Assembly (NCBI RefSeq): GCF_012489685.1
Contig: NC_080041.1
Span: forward strand, 136,105,785-136,169,784
Source of the DNA: Lotus japonicus
Lineage: Eukaryota; Streptophyta; Magnoliopsida; Fabales; Fabaceae
DNA length: 64,000 nt
Direction of reading: 5' to 3'
Position numbers and translations under genes: made by a program. Of this stretch, positions 11,091-23,853 are shown piece by piece. The notes under the pieces are model-generated. The model searched no databases and had not been told where the DNA came from. It saw only the letters and a list, made by a program, of their open reading frames with translations. Position 1 is the first letter of the stretch, and every line of letters starts with the position of its first letter.

Positions 11091-12720
11091 ATCTCCATAC
11101 AATCAATGCTGTTATTGAGACTTGTATCTGAGGCTCTTCAGCTTATGTTCTTCCTTGTTCTTTGAGCTAAAATTTAATATGATTTTTGTATGTTAGCATT
11201 TCATACAAGATGTATTTGCTGATAAAACTTCTTAGTCATGAATACGAGATTATTATTCAAAGCACTTAAAAATACCACAACTATATTATTTTTACCTTTT
11301 TTTATTCTCTCTGTTCATGCTCTTGCTCTAATAAGAATTCCTGCCTTCTCCATTTCTTTTGGTGTTAAGAAATGATTATGCCGTACTCGCCCCCTCTCTA
11401 TATTACACTCCTCTTGTTGGGATTATGATTATCTCGTATATTACATTACAATGTCAAATAAAGTATTGTGTCTATATTTCTCTTCATAATTATTTTAAGG
11501 GTACCTTCTACTAATTTGCATGAAGAGAGAGATAGATTCAAAATGTCAGCACAAGGAAACATGATGAAATTTACATATAAGAGGATCTTGATTCCGTCTT
11601 GATGGCTCTTTTGGGTGTGCATTTACATTTACTTGTTTCATGTGTGCCCATCAAGTGGCAATTTGGTTCTAGTTTCCTCATTGTGAATAGACCAACTTTG
11701 TTCTGCTGACCACTACCTGTGTCCTTCAGAGCTGTGCAATATTTATGGCTTTAGACTGTCTTCACAGTTGCACCTTTTAAAACTTGTATTGAGAGTCTGA
11801 ATTTTAAAGGCATTTACTATTGTTGATTTCTAGCAATGTGTTTAATAGTCCTTACCATTTAGGCTATGTTTGAATATCTTTTGGCTCCAAAGTAAACAGA
11901 TGTTAGCATGCACTTCAAGGTAAAAAAAGTTCATCTTATGAATTGATTTATAAGTTCGTTAATGTTATACTCAAATAGTCCAATGGTATCTAAACACATA
12001 CATATTTAGTCTTATCATATTGTGGTGACCTAAAAAAAGAGGAAGTTTCATACAGACATATCTTAGTTGACTGAGGTTCCTTAATGATTTTGAATGGACT
12101 TTATGGGACCTTTTGGAGCATCTTTAACACATTTTAATGTAAGTTTTGACTTATTGGTGAACCAATGGGCATGCTATGCCCACATCGTGTTCTGTACTCT
12201 CTGCAAGTGAGATTGAGTGTGCCGTCCACACATCACTATTTAATTTTTGGCAATGTTAAAAGATGAAAAACTGCTATGTTAAGGTTAGTGATGTGATGTC
12301 TACGGCTGATTTAGCAAAGATGGGTTTTCCTTAGTGGAGATGTGACAAAGAAAGGTTAAATAAACAAACAAATAACCTTTTGGAAATGGCTTTCACTAGC
12401 CAACAAGGCAAGGGAAGAATATTCAAAAGATTTCTCAGCTAGGATTGGGATGAAGGAGTTGCTGAGTAAATGAGAAAGTAACTTGCCTGGGGTGTTATCA
12501 ATACTGTTAATAGCAGAACAAATGCGTCACATCCTGTTAGAATTTAGAAATGCTTAGTTGTCTTCTGCTCTCTTGCAAACTTGAATTGATTGTGAAGTCA
12601 AAACCAATTATCAGGATATACTTATATTCCACCTTTGTTAAGTAATAAAGAAAAACATACTAAATAAATAAAAAATGTAAAGTTATTATATTTCAAGTAT
12701 GTTCATTATCTCATGTCCAT
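11091..12720. other. Intergenic, no gene seen
   Basis: This is AT-rich DNA containing the HWS 3' UTR at its start. No ORF with family resemblance, RNA gene or clear transposon end was recognised. Confidence 0.5.
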
Positions 12721-13097
12721 TTTTTTAGATGGGCCTATATGCTACCGGGTGGTGGGTTTGGGCTGAGAACTTTGAGCCCAGAGAGAAAGAGAAACAGCCG
12801 GCAAAAAGTAAGGCACAGACATAAACGGGTCTTGTGATTCCCATTCCCATTCCCATTCCCAGGTTTAAGGAACGAGGAGGAAGCAGTTATCCATATCAGA
12901 GTGCCGGCACCACCACCCGACTCCGGTCAGTTTCATTTCCTGCTCAGCGAGTTTCTTCATACACACACTTGTTCTCTCTGTTCTCAGTCACGGCTGTCAC
13001 GCACGCGACAAGGGTTTGGGTTTTGTGATTCTCAGTCACTCAAAAGGTAATGCTTTCTCAAATTTCTAGAAAAGGGTTTGGGTTCTATCTAGGGTTT
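12721..13097 (+). promoter_or_regulatory. KAE1 promoter and leader: site II and telo-box
   Basis: Three site II motifs (TGGGCC 12730-12735, TGGGCT 12759-12764, AGCCCA 12775-12780) lie just upstream of a leader that contains a short CCCATT repeat (12839-12861). An inverted telo-box (TAGGGTTT, 13090-13097) lies inside the leader intron. The leader intron runs from 13047 (GT) to 14100 (AG). Confidence 0.5.
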
Positions 13098-14107
13098 GAT
13101 AGATAGAAGTACAACATAGAAGGATGGAGGGGAGGGAAGACTGAAGTAGTTTAGTTCATCAAATTAATCCCACAACCTTGATTTAAGAAGCAAAATACAG
13201 GTGTTACATATGAATGAAGATTTTGTATCGTATGTAGATAAATGGTGTGAGTTAGGGGCTTCCCTTGCATAACCACCCCAGCTACTATTAGAGGGATATA
13301 CATGACATTCGCTAATACTCAATCTGCTACTCTTGCAATGATTTATAACCATGAGGAGAAAAGATTTGCATCTGCCAATTCTTCCTGGTTCTGTTTTTGC
13401 TATGTAGTATCGTGTCTTGGTCATTGACTCAATTATCCTAATCTTGACTTTTAGGCTGGGCTGTGAGCTATGCTTACTTGTATTATATTTATGTTATTTT
13501 TCTTTGATGTTATGAAAGACGTCCACTCTCCTTCTTGGACTATAATGTAAACTCTTCTATTTCCATGAGAAACTTTCTCTCATGGTTTTATCTATAATAT
13601 TTCTCTTTTTTGAAAAAATAAATATTTTCAATATATTTTAGTACACAATTGCTTTTATGTTTAGCCACACTGATATATAAGGTCTGGATGTGGAATAATT
13701 ATTAATTGGATGGATACTTTTGTTTAAATTATTTGTTTTCTTTCAAATTTAGATGTGGTCATGTACTTATGCTTGTGTATTGTTTTGAGTACAAGAGGCA
13801 TGTTATTGGCTCAATCTGTATGGATACCAGTATGTGAAACATGATCATAAATCAAGGCCCAGTTTTAGTTGCAGATTGTGATGACTCGCGTTGTATTGTG
13901 CTATCTTCAATGTCAAAAGATTGGTTCCTTTTTAAGCAGTTTTCATTTGCATTTGCATTGGTTCCTTTTATAATTTAATGTGTAACTTTAAAGCTTAGAA
14001 ATCTATGTATTGTGTGTAATTTTTATTATATATACCTTGAACCAGTGCCTCAAATGGTTCAATGATAGTATGATTATGAAAACATTGTTTTTTTTCCCAG
14101 AGTGGAA

Positions 14108-15689
14108 ATGAAGAAAATGATAGCTTTGGGGTTTGAGGGTTCAGCTAACAAGATTGGTGTTGGGGTTGTGACATTGGATGGCACCATTCTTTCAAACCCA
14201 CGCCACACCTACATCACTCCTCCTGGTCAAGGCTTTCTTCCCAGGGAAACAGCACAGCACCATCTCCAACACATTCTTCCCCTTGTCAAATCTGCTCTGC
14301 AAACAGCACAGGTCACTCCACAGGATATTGACTGCATCTGTTACACCAAGGGTCCTGGCATGGGAGCTCCATTACAAGTGTCTGCTATTGTTATTCGTGT
14401 GCTTTCACTGCTTTGGAAGAAGCCCATTGTTGCTGTCAATCATTGTGTAGCACATATTGAGATGGGAAGGGTTGTCACCGGTGCTGTTGATCCTGTTGTT
14501 CTGTATGTCAGTGGTGGCAACACTCAAGTCATTGCTTACAGTGAAGGGCGTTACCGAATCTTTGGGGAAACCATTGATATTGCTGTGGGGAATTGCTTGG
14601 ATCGCTTTGCAAGGGTGTTGACTCTTTCTAATGATCCTAGTCCTGGATATAACATTGAGCAGGTGCTTCACTAACTATCTATTTTACGTAGTTTATGGTG
14701 CTTGTATGGAATATGGAACATTTTTGTTGTACTTTTCCCTTAGCTGGGTTACAATATGAGAGGTTGCTTGTATGGTCTTACATTGGAAGTTAAAATTGAA
14801 TGAGTTTGTCCTCTTCATTTTTGTTTCTGATATCAAACCTGGTGCTTCTAGTTTTCTGTTATTTATATGCAACTTAAGCAGTAATGAATTGTATTTGCCT
14901 ATTCTTTCTTCAAGTTCCAGCACGGAAATCTTTCTTGGTTTTTATCTGTTTTACTTATTTCCCCATTTATCTTATGTTTAATGTAATGAAAAACTTGAAA
15001 AATGTTTTCTTATTCAATACTTTTACTTGGAGTTTTACATGTATTATGTTGTATTGTGCTTAATTGAATAATGTTGTCATAGTTTGATCTGTCTCAACTT
15101 GGCTTATATGGTTTTCTTCTTCTTCAGCTTGCAAAGAAAGGAGAGAAATTTATAGACCTTCCATATGTTGTCAAAGGGATGGATGTATCTTTTAGTGGAA
15201 TATTGAGCTATATTGAAGCAACTGCTGCTGAACAGCTTAAAAATAATGAGTGCACGCCTGCAGATTTGTGCTACTCTCTGCAGGTAAGTCTGATTTTGCT
15301 GCTCCCTTTCCCTCCTTGTATGTTATAAATAATAAACTTGCAAATTAATATTTCTTAGTATTTTGCAGGAGACGTTGTTTGCCATGTTAGTCGAGATAAC
15401 TGAGCGAGCCATGGCTCATTGTGACTCGAAAGATGTTCTTATAGTTGGTGGTGTAGGTTGCAACGAGCGCTTGCAGGAGATGATGAGAACAATGTGCTCT
15501 GAACGTGGAGGAAGGTTGTTTGCCACCGATGATCGGTACTGCATTGATAATGGTGCAATGATCGCTTATACTGGTCTCCTTGAATATGCCCACGGTGCAT
15601 CAACTCCGCTGGAGGATTCGACATTCACCCAGCGGTTCCGGACAGATGAAGTCAAAGCAATATGGAGAGAAGCAAATTTGGCAAAATAA
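14108..15689 (+). CDS. KAE1: tRNA N6-adenosine threonylcarbamoyltransferase (KEOPS subunit)
   Basis: KAE1/OSGEP (TsaD family) is the catalytic subunit of KEOPS and transfers threonylcarbamoyl to A37 of ANN-decoding tRNAs. Three coding exons (14108-14662, 15128-15283, 15369-15689) give 343 aa, the usual size for the cytosolic eukaryotic form. Visible family signatures are [14 protein letters not shown] at the N terminus, the metal-binding HCVAH motif in [11 protein letters not shown], the nucleotide-binding [41 protein letters not shown] and [16 protein letters not shown], so all catalytic blocks are present. The first ATG (14108) gives the conserved [11 protein letters not shown] start; the preceding GTG is not a likely plant start. 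An intron precedes the ATG. No transit peptide is seen, which fits the cytosolic paralogue rather than the organellar one. Confidence 0.95.
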
Positions 15690-18440
15690 AATGGTCTTGC
15701 AGAGAAAAGCATTTGATTATTGAATCTTGAGGTGTGGCCTTTTCCTTGTACACATAATTAGACCTTCATTGTAGAATATGAAATGGCTGTTTTTACTATG
15801 TAAAAAATTTCTATTCATTGTCAAGCTTAAGTGAGAATTTTCCATATCCTAACGAGTCAAGTTCATTTATAAGCCTCCCTTTGGTCATTGTAGGTCTAGT
15901 ACCAAAACGCAGATAAAAAAAGAAATTAAACCTTTACTAAAGATTATCTATCTATATATTGATTTTGTTACTATTTGGTGTCTGTTGAAAATATGTGAAA
16001 GCCTAGCTATATAATTGAACATTGATTGTTTCATTGTCTAAGGAATTTCTTTTTCATTCTGACCTGACAGGTCTGAATCTGAATGCTCATATGTAACTGA
16101 GGGATAAGAACAAAAAGAACACGTCGCTAATTGATATCCAAATCAATTTTCTTCAAGCTGAGGTTTATGCTCAATGGTGTTTAAATTTATTAGCACGGTA
16201 AATTTATGTGTGAAGAAACTCTTGGATTTGTTTGATATTTTGTGGAGTTATTATGTGTTGCAACCATGGCATCCACGCTAAGATATACCAAGGTCCATTG
16301 TTCTGTTCTGTATACTACTGACTTTGGCTTTGTACCAAGGTCCAGTGTGTCATGGCATGAGTATGTTTATAACACTCATTTTTCGATCCCACTCTCTCCT
16401 ACAGGATATATTAATTTGGCTTTTTCCACGTGATATATGTGCACTAAGGTAGTCTCAGTCTTTTCAGACTTTGGTTTATGTATTAAGCCTTCTGTCCAAG
16501 TTAGTCTCTGTGCATTACTGTTTTGGTGGCAATATTTAGAAGTCATGAAACATTGCATGAAGTTCGATACCATTTTCAATATGTTAAGCAATGAGGTTGA
16601 TCTTTGGAGAGTTTAATCTTTAACCATGAGTAAGTTTGTTTGACGGGTAAATAAAATTAGGGAATAATTTTCCATTTAAACTTCTATAAATAAACTCTAT
16701 CATTGAATAATTTTTTAGCCTCATTATTAAAAAGATACATACCTTTCTCTAGTAGAATTTGAAGCTTAATTCTTCTTAATCCATTAATCATTGTCTAAGG
16801 ATTATATAGGGAATAACAAGCATGATCGGCTGAATGCAAAGTATATTTTTTCACTTAAAGGGCGAAAGTGATTCTAGAATAAGATACTACTAGTAGTTTT
16901 GTAGTAGCTTTTGTGGGAGAATAAGTGATTGTAAAAGGTTTTATGGTGAAGCTTAACATGCTTAGATGTTTTTTCACTCTTCCTATATTAAATGTGATGC
17001 GCTTCTAAGCATAAGGTGCTTATCCTGCAAATTTTGCAAACTAAGCTGCACCATAGGCATCTCTACTTACGCTCTCTCTGGTTAGCTTTGATTTTGCGAA
17101 GTGTTACAATAATCTATGACATGTTGCTTATTACTCCCTATTGTTGAAAAGAAAAGAGAAGTGTACATTACAACTATCAGCCATCTACTAGACGACATTA
17201 TGATAAATAACATTCATGACTTCCTAAAAAAGTTGGACACTCTAAAGGAAGCTTGGAAAAAGTAATAAAAGAATTTACAAACAATCATTAACGGTGTTCA
17301 ACTTGAACATGAAAATAGGCATGTGATAGTGTGAGTTATAAATACATTTTCCTTTTCATATACATTTACTCCATAGACAATGATTAATGGATTAAGAAGA
17401 ATTAAGCTTCAAATTCTACTAGAGAAAGGAAAAACATTTAACTTAGGCTGCCGTTGCACAATGCATATTTATATTTCAAACATGTAACAGTTATTTTTCA
17501 AAAGGAAAAACAGAAGCAAACTAAAACTACTCCATACATTTATTTAGGTTGCACAATGCAGATTGACACAAAAAGAGAAGGACATTAAAGAAACAGGTTT
17601 CCATGTGATCTAACCAGCAAAATATGGGGTTTTATCCCTATGAGTCACTCTAAAACAGTTGTGAATATAAGCTGGTTCTCTACATATCTACGAAATAAGA
17701 AATAGAAGTGGTTTCACACAGAGGCTTTCATAATATGATTAATATCTCTTTCAACAAAAAGAGGATCCTAGGATGATGCTTTTTGACAGAAAAACAGTGG
17801 AAATTAAGATGGAATTTTATCTGCTATACATCTTAGAAAGTAGCATGCTTATCAAATTTGTACATTGACAGTTAATATTTGTATAGGAGCATGTATAGCT
17901 GCATGTTATGTAATGGGATAACCGCTATTATCCTTGTCAACTGCAAACACACCAGTGAAATCAGGTTTGTCAATTGTCTCAAGCAATTACAATGTAAAAA
18001 TAGAACTAAGTATTTTAGCATTGCTTGTAGGAACTAGTAGACCTTTCTCCTGGCTTCAGTGCCAGCCCTGTATTATAAACTGCTTCTCTTTATGCCAGTT
18101 TATACTGCAATATTGAAAAACTTTTGTGATGATCATGTCCAAAAAGTATGCACAAGCCCAAGGTATTTTTATATTGGATACAAGCTAGCTTGTTTTAAGG
18201 GGATGTCAGGAGTGCCTGAGATTCAAATAACTGCACTTGTTTGCATAGAAGTGAGCAAAGAGAAAGAATAAATGATAAATATATTGAGTAGTGGATGGTG
18301 CTAAGAAAGAGCAAGTATCTTGAGCCTATATTGTGAAGCTTCTCAAACATAAGGCCTAAGCCAATGCTAAATAAGAACATGATAGATCAACTGAGGCACA
18401 GACCGTCTAGGAACAATAACAGGCATATGATATCCATTAC
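15690..18440. other. Intergenic with a long inverted repeat
   Basis: No gene is supported. The main structure is the perfect 56-bp inverted repeat at 16742-16797 and 17374-17429. The remaining sequence is AT-rich, with short unsupported open frames. Confidence 0.5.
16742..17429. repeat. 688-bp segment bounded by perfect 56-bp inverted repeats
   Basis: Bases 16742-16797 are the exact reverse complement of 17374-17429, with a 576-bp spacer. Both outer ends begin CCTTTCTCTAGTAG when read inward. No target-site duplication could be seen and no coding frame was recognised inside. It may be a non-autonomous foldback/MITE-like element, or a local inverted duplication. Confidence 0.6.
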
Positions 18441-19600
18441 TTAAATAAAAGTTGACAGGGTTGCAGAGCTCCGCGGGCATGATTCTATTAACATTTGAAG
18501 TTTTTTCTGCTGATCCTCACTACTGCAACTTATTGTCATGGTGCGTAAAGATGTTGAATTTTGCATAACATACTTAACAAATCTCATCTGATTTGCCATG
18601 CCTGTATAATTTGCAATAACACACTTTTTGAGCTGTGAAGAAAAACATTCCGGAACGAACCAATGCTCAGAAGAAGAATCTTTGAAATCAAAGACAAATA
18701 TTTGAAGGTTAGGGCTGCAATTGAGTATATATAGCTTAAGTTCGACGTTAATGAGCTCCAGATGAATTAAATTGGGAAACATAGGAATGTCTTCACCACA
18801 CCACTGCAAGAGTTGTAAAGAGAAATTATTATCACCACCACAGTCTACAAGCAAGCAGAAAACAAAAAACACACTAAACATTATCCTCCTTTACCATATA
18901 CTAACCTGGTCTGAGCTCAGAAACTTCACATTAGAAAAAACTTCCATCGGAATAAAAAATACCTCAAGATGGCAGCTGAGTTTAAAGACCTCTGCTCTGA
19001 CCAACTTGGATAAACTCTTAAATTTCCGTTGGAATAAAGAGTCATAAAAGACTACATCATTTGCTTCCAGAATTTCAAGAATTGGGCATCCATAAAGAAA
19101 CTCCATAAAATCTTGAGCCGGTAAAAAGACAACTTCTCTCAGGGTTTTAAGGGATTAAAGGTAAATAGGAGAAGAAAGATCATATCTATTTGGAAAAAAT
19201 GCACAGGTCAACTTGAGAGAAACAAGTGTTGTGCAGCTGAAGATGTTGCTAGGCAAATAGAATGAAGGGTGACACTCAACTTCAAGGTTCTCAACTCCAC
19301 GTTGTATTGCTTTGTTCAACCATCGCTGGTCATAATACGCCTTTGTGAGGAGGCGAAACCCTTTGATTGGTTGGTGCGGACCTCGTGCCTGAATGGTTGC
19401 CCATACAAAACTGGCAAAGCCACACTGTTGTTTCTCACGTTCATAATATCTGTCACAGTCGAAATCAAGGGTGGGGACTGAAAGCCAAAGTGGCCTCCAC
19501 CTCTTTGAAACATGATTTGTGTTAATGATATCTCAGTTGGAAGAAACGAGAGAATGAGAAGGAGAATTTCGTCTGACAACTCGCTAATCCTATCAGCCAT
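18441..19600 (-). pseudogene. F-box/LRR/FBD protein pseudogene
   Basis: The minus strand encodes a typical F-box/LRR/FBD protein: MADRISELSDEILLLILSFLPTE (F-box), then SKRWRPLWLSVPTLDFD, leucine-rich segments, and an FBD-like C terminus (EHWFVPECFSSQLKKC, then LRTMTISCSS). Two lesions break it. A single-base frameshift lies at about 19517-19524, between SLT and the SKRW block. A TAA at 19155-19157 interrupts the LRR part (IYL*SLKTLREV). An intron (18905-18804, GT-AG) and the second exon (18803-18441) remain intact. Outside the two lesions the frame is open, so inactivation appears recent. A sequencing error could explain one lesion but less easily both. Intact relatives are SCF adaptor subunits. 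Confidence 0.8.
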
Positions 19601-22394
19601 TGGTTATATGAATGTAGTCCAAACTTTGTTATGATTATATATGCTTATAGAGAGATAAATTGTGAATGGAAAAAATGATCTAATTGTTGTTTGTTGCTGT
19701 CAGTGAATCAAGCAACCAAATTCCTATTTATTCTCCTCTAATCATGCGCTTGTCTTTTGCCAAAGAATGGATCAATAGACTTTTGCTTAAAGAATAGGTA
19801 CAACAGATTTACAAATCTGAATAATTTAAAGAATTAAAAACTAATTATTATTAGTATTGATAATGCTCTCTTAGATTAAAAATATAATAGAAAAATAATA
19901 AATATATTTTAAGATAAAATCTAATTCCTAAAATTAAGTGATCAAGAATATCTTAAGTACGAGTTCAAAAAGAATATCTTAAGTACATCTAAATTAAATG
20001 TAATCTTTGATTATTTTAATAATTAATATTATTCTAATTTAATCCTAATCTGAAAATAAATCTTAACAAAGTAGTATCTCATTTAATTACAGTTATTATA
20101 GGCACAACAATTGGTATTTGACATTGGGTGAATCAGTGCACTCGGTTTCAAATGAACGTTTTAGTGTTTGTTTGTTTTTTAGTTCAACTCAGTTGTAACG
20201 TGATTTCACGTAGGATTCCCGATTTCCAAAGCAAGTTAGCTGAACGAAACTCACTTGTAAAGTTAGTTGAACGTACTTTCACGTTCAGTCCAACTATTTT
20301 ACAAACACAGTCTTAATCACTGAAATTAAGGATGCATGAAAGTAGGCAACGGAGGATGAATTGGTTATCCCCAAGTCCGCCTGGTAGATGGAGGTTGAAT
20401 TGTTTAATTTAATTTGTTGAATGTTCTTCAAATTTTAGGAGGAAAATTAGAACAAGACGGATAGATGTGTGTGGCGTTGATTGTGAATCAAATATGAAGC
20501 ATTGAATCCCATTATTTTAAATAATATGATATTCTAAAATAATTTAGAATATATAATAATTAAAATCTCAATAACTCAATTAAATTGCAATCATAGCCAT
20601 ATAAAAGAAGGAAATACTGAAATGTAAAACAAACTAAAAAATCACATAACAGATACTGTCCGTTTTAGAACTCTGTGAAGTAATGTTTTTTTTTTTTTTT
20701 TATATAAAAAGAACACTGCAAATTTATAGGATGGAGAGTTGGAGACGTAACTAATTTTTGGATCTGTATTTGAAGAAGGCAAACAGATTTGAAGAGAATG
20801 TACGATTGTCGATTGAGGAACAGAGAGAGAGAGGAAACTCTTGTTTCTGCATTTTGTCAAATTCATGGATTCCACAACCAAAATAATAGCAGCAAACGAA
20901 AGGGGAATCGGTGGGGGTGGTGGTGGTGGTATGAGGTAGAGCGGAACAGACTCAGATGATGGCGCCATTTCCCTCTTCTATCTCTTGTCCTCCATCTGGG
21001 TTGCGGGTGGGGTGGGGTGGGTTGTGATGGGTTCTGGGTGGGGGTGGTTTCTGTCGTGGGTTGCAGGTGAGGGTGGGGTGGGTTACGAGGTGGGTGAGTT
21101 TCTGGGTGAGATGTTGAAGATGATGACAAAGTGAGCTGGGTGCTGGGTTTTGGTGGTGCTTCTTCTTGCCTAGATCTGATCGCAAGGTTGTTCCTCTCCC
21201 TCTCCTCTTCCTCTTCTTCATCTTCTCTTTGTGGGCTCAGTTTCTGGGTGGGGTTGGGGGTGAGGGTGGGGTGGGTTGCGATTGGTGGGGGTGGGTTTCC
21301 GGTTGGGGGTGAGGGTGGCGTGGGTTGCGGTGGGTTTCTGGGTTGGTGATATGGTGTTGATGATTAGATTTTTAAATTAGGTTTATTAGATTATTAGGTT
21401 GTTTAGTTTAGGATTATTAGATTAGGTTTTTATTAAGTTTTTTAAATTTTTTTTCTGATTATTTTGTTGACTTGGAATTAAAAATTATTTTTTTAATTAA
21501 AAAAAAACTTATAAAAGCCAGGTGTCACTGATGACTAGGACAAAATTGAGATTTGGCCTTAATTGAATTAAAAAAAAATCTTAGGGACCCAATTTGATGC
21601 GAAAATTTTACAGGCCCTGAAACTGATTCCCTTTACAATTTCAGGGGCCTTCTGATGTATTAAGCCTAATAAATATGATGATTGATGAAAAATGTTGATG
21701 CATAATGACTTATGAGTGTAAAGTTCTTTTACACAAACATTCAATTTATTTCAATCACATCATAAATTTATATTTATTTAAATTAAAATTGAAAAGAAAT
21801 ACACTGTTTAGTCTTACATGACATAATTTGATTGAGTGTGAAAGGAGAAATATCATAATTGTGGAATTTCCAAGAAATTTTAGCAATGGGTAGGCTTGTT
21901 GAGAATATAATAAACATTTAAAGCCATGAGAGAATGAATAATTAAGAGCTGGATTGGACAAGGGAAATTAGAAAACCAGCAAAGGGTATGGAGTGCAAAC
22001 TGCCCAGATGAACGTAGTAGAAAAATGTAGTGATAAATTGAGAAAATTAACTCAAGAAGTGGATAAAGATGAGGGAGATCAGAGTGTGGAATTTTGACTG
22101 CCTCACTTTTTACTGTTTTTAGAGTGAAGAGTGAAGACTCAAATTTATATTTATATTATATACAAGTGGATAGTTTCAAAAAATATATACAGGGTGGGTA
22201 AATTTTTATTTGATATATATATATATTAACTTCTAATATAATCTAATCTTTAATGAGGAGATACCTGATTAAGAAAAAAAAATCCGTATAAATTCAGTCC
22301 TAAAGTAATATGATAAAAAAGGTAACTATTTGATCAGATTCAGTGAATATATATAAGCATAAATGAGTAGAATCAACGAATACCACCGCCCGAC
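19601..22394. other. Intergenic with G-rich repeats and AT-rich DNA
   Basis: No gene is supported. A G-rich repeat block lies at 20905-21345. The AT-rich part at 21530-21670 contains phrases such as 'gggacccaatttgatgcgaaaattttacaggccc', which resemble dispersed legume repeats. Sequence just upstream of 22394 is shared with the second F-box gene. Confidence 0.45.
20905..21345 (+). repeat. G-rich GGGTGGGG-type repeat block
   Basis: Many runs of three to five G on the plus strand are arranged in related units such as 'gtgagggtggggtgggtt' (near 21067, 21270 and, varied, 21308). The long proline/histidine-rich open frames on the minus strand are a by-product of this composition. Confidence 0.6.
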
Positions 22395-23579
22395 ATGAAG
22401 ATTCCTGTTGGAGAAGCAGAGCTATTGCCGCCTCCGATTCTTATCCCCGATGAACTCATTAGAGAAATCTTGTTATTGCTTCCGGTGAAATCTCTCATGC
22501 GGTTCAGGTTCGTGTGCAAGTCATGGAATCTTATAATCTCTAATCCTCAATTCGTGAAACGACACCTTCGTTGTTCTTTAGATAACAACATTAGAGACTT
22601 CGCACACATCCAATTATTGTCCGAGTCCTACAACGCGGGCAATGAATCCTTGGATCAATCATATGTATCAATTTACTCTATTCCTTTGTTGTTCTCATCC
22701 CAAAAGGGAAATCTATACCCAATAGAGAGTGGTTACAATTTGATTGGAGTCTGCAACGGCTTGGTGTCTTTTGCCAAACGGAGATATTTTTACTCTGAAA
22801 ATGTATCATCATATTCTTGTTGGGTCCGTTTGTGGAACCCAATTACCGGGTTATGGTCAATGTCACCACCTCTGACTTTTTCACGACAACCTTTTGAGGA
22901 TAATTCGGACGATAGTTTTGGGTTTGGATATGATTGTATGAATGAAACTTATAAGATGGTGGCTATTATGGACATGCGAAATTCTCTCGAAGAAGAGCCT
23001 GAGAAAAATGTGGTGAAAATTTATGACATGGGCAGTACTTGTTGGAGAAGGATTCAATCTTTCCCAGATCTCCCAAATAGGGTTTGGCCAAGCGCAATGA
23101 GCAATGGAGTTTATGCGAGTGGCGCACTTAATTGGTTAATATTAACAAAGACCAAAACCTTCATTGTTGTTTCACTTAACTTGGGGAGAGAAGAGTATTT
23201 ACAATTGTCACTGCCTCCTTCTTCTCAACATGCTAAAGATCGTTGTTTTCCACTCCTTGATGTTCTGAAGGACTCCTTGTGTATTTTGCAAAATGACGGC
23301 GAGAAGGGATTTGTGGTTTGGCAAATGAAGGAGTTTGGAGCTCAAGCATCATGGACTAAACTATTCAATTTTCGTTTTGAACGAAATCTCGCCCATATGA
23401 TTCCTTACTTCAGTCCAATGCAGTTCATCTTGTCTGAGATTAATGAGGTTTTGCTGATGTCCTACAACGAACTAGTTCTATATAACCACAGAGATAATAC
23501 ATTCAAAGTTAGTCATAGAGCTTCTCAATATGCTTGGATTGTCCACAATTACATTGGAAGTTTGGTTTCACCCTATTAA
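22395..23579 (+). CDS. F-box protein with F-box-associated domain (copy 1)
   Basis: This intronless gene encodes 394 aa. The F-box lies at about residues 18-62 (IPDELIREILLLLPVKSLMRFRFVCKSW), followed by SNPQFVKRHL. The remainder is the type-1 F-box-associated (FBA/kelch-like) propeller, with signatures LIGVCNGLVSF, VRLWNPITGLW, FGFGYDCMNETYKMV and GVYASGALNWL. Proteins of this large plant family are substrate adaptors of SCF ubiquitin ligases; the target is unknown. It is clearly a paralogue of the gene at 27615, sharing sequence over the whole protein and in the upstream flank. The coding frame is intact. Short functional names such as CPR1-like would be guesses. Confidence 0.88.
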   Translation: MKIPVGEAELLPPPILIPDELIREILLLLPVKSLMRFRFVCKSWNLIISNPQFVKRHLRCSLDNNIRDFAHIQLLSESYNAGNESLDQSYVSIYSIPLLFSSQKGNLYPIESGYNLIGVCNGLVSFAKRRYFYSENVSSYSCWVRLWNPITGLWSMSPPLTFSRQPFEDNSDDSFGFGYDCMNETYKMVAIMDMRNSLEEEPEKNVVKIYDMGSTCWRRIQSFPDLPNRVWPSAMSNGVYASGALNWLILTKTKTFIVVSLNLGREEYLQLSLPPSSQHAKDRCFPLLDVLKDSLCILQNDGEKGFVVWQMKEFGAQASWTKLFNFRFERNLAHMIPYFSPMQFILSEINEVLLMSYNELVLYNHRDNTFKVSHRASQYAWIVHNYIGSLVSPY

Positions 23580-23853
23580 AATTAAGAATAGCGCTTTTAG
23601 ACTTTCATTTTCTTATAGAGATTTTAGAGTCTAATTTTGATGATAATTATTATTTTTTGAATTATCAATTTCTTATTTCCTTATTTATATTGGTTGATTT
23701 TTTACTTAATTCAATTTCTTATTTCCTTATTATGTGTATGGAAATGGTTTTTTTTTTTCCGGTGGGGAATTGCTATACGACATGATATAGTAGAGGGCAC
23801 GAGTGTGACACGACAATAAAATTAGAACAAATCAATAATAAATTAGAATACAT

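Noticed and set aside
20863..21349. Proline/histidine-rich minus-strand frames and a Gly-rich plus-strand frame
   Set aside because: They arise from the G-rich repeat block and have no domain, splice context or family resemblance.
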